Shown here piece after piece: positions 5,620 to 6,342 of a stretch of 6,342 bases of DNA (position 1 is its first letter; each line of letters begins with the position of its first letter). The notes under the pieces are model-generated. The model saw only the letters and a program-made list of their open reading frames with translations. It was not told where the DNA came from and searched no databases. The position numbers and the translations under genes were made by a program. Source of the DNA: Bacillota bacterium (GTDB taxonomy: Bacteria > Bacillota > Clostridia > Clostridiales > Clostridiaceae); contig JAUZPH010000224.1 of the NCBI GenBank assembly GCA_030706065.1, positions 1 to 6,342 of the forward strand. Direction: 5' to 3'.

Positions 5620-5654
5620 GGGTATCTACCATTGAATGGTAGGTACCCTTTTTT
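5620..5654 (+). terminator. Intrinsic terminator of the surface protein gene
   Basis: GGGTATCTACCAT (5620-5632) pairs with ATGGTAGGTACCC (5636-5648) over 13 positions with one U-G pair and a 3-base loop, followed by six T (5649-5654). It begins 6 bases after the TAA stop. There is no T-run on the other strand, so it works rightward only. Confidence 0.93.
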
Positions 5655-5675
5655 ACAGCGAACTTTTATTATATT

Positions 5676-5885
5676 TTAGGATGGGGCTAATAAGATGTGT
5701 AAATCGGTATCAAGATATCTTTTTATTTCATCTTCCGCTAATCCAATAAAGAGGCTCTTATCATAGTTAGTTATTGGTGCCTTATTCAGCCGTTCACCTA
5801 TACGCCAAATAACTTCATTGTGTCACTGCAGTACTACGAACTCTTTCTTCCACGGCCTTACACCATATGATATAATTGTATATAA
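5676..5885 (-). pseudogene. Decayed gene fragment with an in-frame TGA
   Basis: On the minus strand one frame reads 20 codons from 5885 (ending RPWKKEFVVLQ), a TGA at 5825-5823, then 48 more codons with clear protein character (HNEVIWRIGERLNKAPI, later GLAEDEIKRYLDTDLHILL) to a TAA at 5678-5676. Both sides of the TGA look coding in the same frame, which suggests a single point mutation from TGG or TGC. No start codon or ribosome binding site is visible, and a TAG at 5888-5886 closes the upstream side, so only the C-terminal end of a former gene seems to remain. I do not recognise the family. It overlaps the promoter of the gene at 5915. Confidence 0.45.
5848..5876 (+). promoter_or_regulatory. 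Probable promoter of the gene at 5915
   Basis: A perfect -10 TATAAT (5871-5876) is preceded by TG plus one base (5868-5869), an extended -10. The -35 region at 17 bp spacing (TTCCAC, 5848-5853) is a poor match. An extended -10 can compensate for this. Transcription would start near 5883, about 30 bases before the ATG. Confidence 0.5.
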
Positions 5886-5914
5886 CTAACAGCCTTTCTA
5901 TTGGAGGTCATCGA

Positions 5915-6342
5915 ATGTCAAAAATTAAGAGTCTTATAAAGAAAATCCTTGTTGACAGAAAAGCGCTTTACATTACTTTAGCATTAATATTGCTTGCGGC
6001 CGCAATACCAACGGCTTTGATACTTTCTTCATCTAAAAAGGCAGACGAAAAGCCTGCAGTATCAGAGTTGACTGACAAATCATCTTCAACCTACAGCACA
6101 CCTGATTCGTCTGATAAAGTCGCTACTACAGAAGCTTTAAAGCCGCCAGTTGAAGCTGAGCCAAAGGCTACAAGCGAGCCAGCAGCAACAGCAGATGCCG
6201 GGACTGTTACAAAAACTGCGTCTAATGGGACAAGCAGTACCGGAACTACCGGCAGCAGTTCAAATACCCAGCCGGCTCAACCCGCAAAACAGACTACAGC
6301 ACCTACACCTGTCAGTTATACATATGGCAATACCTCAGGTAA
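5915..6342 (+). CDS. Membrane-anchored protein with a low-complexity linker (cut by the window edge)
   Basis: The first 142 codons are present, with no stop before the edge. Residues 1-16 are basic (SKIKSLIKKILVDRK), and 18-38 form one hydrophobic helix ending in ILSSS. The rest is predicted extracellular. Residues 41-133 are a disordered linker rich in Thr, Ser, Ala, Pro and Glu, ending QPAKQTTAPTPV. Then a new segment, SYTYGNTSG, starts just before the edge. GGAGGT (5903-5908) precedes the ATG, and TATAAT lies upstream. The G-N-T-S-G at the edge is reminiscent of the start of DUF5050 beta-propeller-like repeats in clostridial surface proteins, but that is a weak guess from six residues. The general plan (short basic tail, anchor, long linker, outer domain) resembles the neighbour at 3800. 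It has its own promoter, so it is probably not co-transcribed with that gene. Confidence 0.8.
   Translation, partial: MSKIKSLIKKILVDRKALYITLALILLAAAIPTALILSSSKKADEKPAVSELTDKSSSTYSTPDSSDKVATTEALKPPVEAEPKATSEPAATADAGTVTKTASNGTSSTGTTGSSSNTQPAQPAKQTTAPTPVSYTYGNTSG

Noticed and set aside
5823..5825. TGA read as selenocysteine
   Set aside because: No SECIS-like hairpin is evident right after the TGA, and the frame has no start codon upstream. A point mutation in a decaying gene is simpler.

Overview
The window looks like the chromosome of a low-GC Gram-positive bacterium of class Clostridia. The signs are AT-rich intergenic DNA, strong AGGAGG-type ribosome binding sites, sigma-A-type promoters with extended -10 elements, a class I c-di-GMP (GEMM-I) riboswitch, and an extracellular domain of the RsgI type that is common in cellulolytic clostridia (Ruminiclostridium/Acetivibrio-like). 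The genus is an inference. No rRNA, tRNA, CRISPR array or intact insertion sequence is visible.

Left part (1-3294, minus strand): a tight four-gene operon is read leftward from a good promoter at 3294-3267. In order of transcription it encodes a 63-aa protein (3238-3047), a 214-aa protein with a TTG start that overlaps the previous stop (3050-2406), a 93-aa Ser/Gly-rich probable lipoprotein (2405-2124), and a large enzyme of the glutathionylspermidine-synthase-type ATP-grasp family (2111 to beyond base 1). The enzyme carries two copies of the ATP-grasp signature in one chain. A GSP-synthase-like amidoligase beside a small Ser/Gly-rich lipoprotein recalls the E. coli ygiB-ygiC pair. The two upstream proteins are not recognised. 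A plausible but unproven reading is a system in which the ligase attaches an amine or peptide to a small envelope protein or cell-surface substrate.

Middle (3295-3622): a gene-poor spacer between divergent transcription units. It holds a REP/RAYT-like motif, a 43-codon open remnant on the minus strand, a perfect 12-bp inverted repeat, and a clean rightward promoter (TTGACA, 17 bp, extended -10).

Right part (3575-5654, plus strand): the promoter feeds a c-di-GMP-I riboswitch (about 3630-3710) followed by an intrinsic terminator (3732-3762), then a 604-aa membrane-anchored surface protein. That protein has the RsgI periplasmic (SEAL-type) domain with an intact Asn-Pro motif, but no cytoplasmic anti-sigma domain and no sigI gene before it. 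A Ser/Thr/Lys linker and two copies of an unrecognised domain of about 153 aa follow. A strong terminator closes this single-gene unit. The aptamer's 5' strand can pair with the terminator's 5' arm, which suggests an OFF switch.

Far right (5655-6342): a decayed minus-strand gene fragment interrupted by a TGA, then the promoter and first 142 codons of another membrane-anchored protein with a long low-complexity linker, cut by the window edge.
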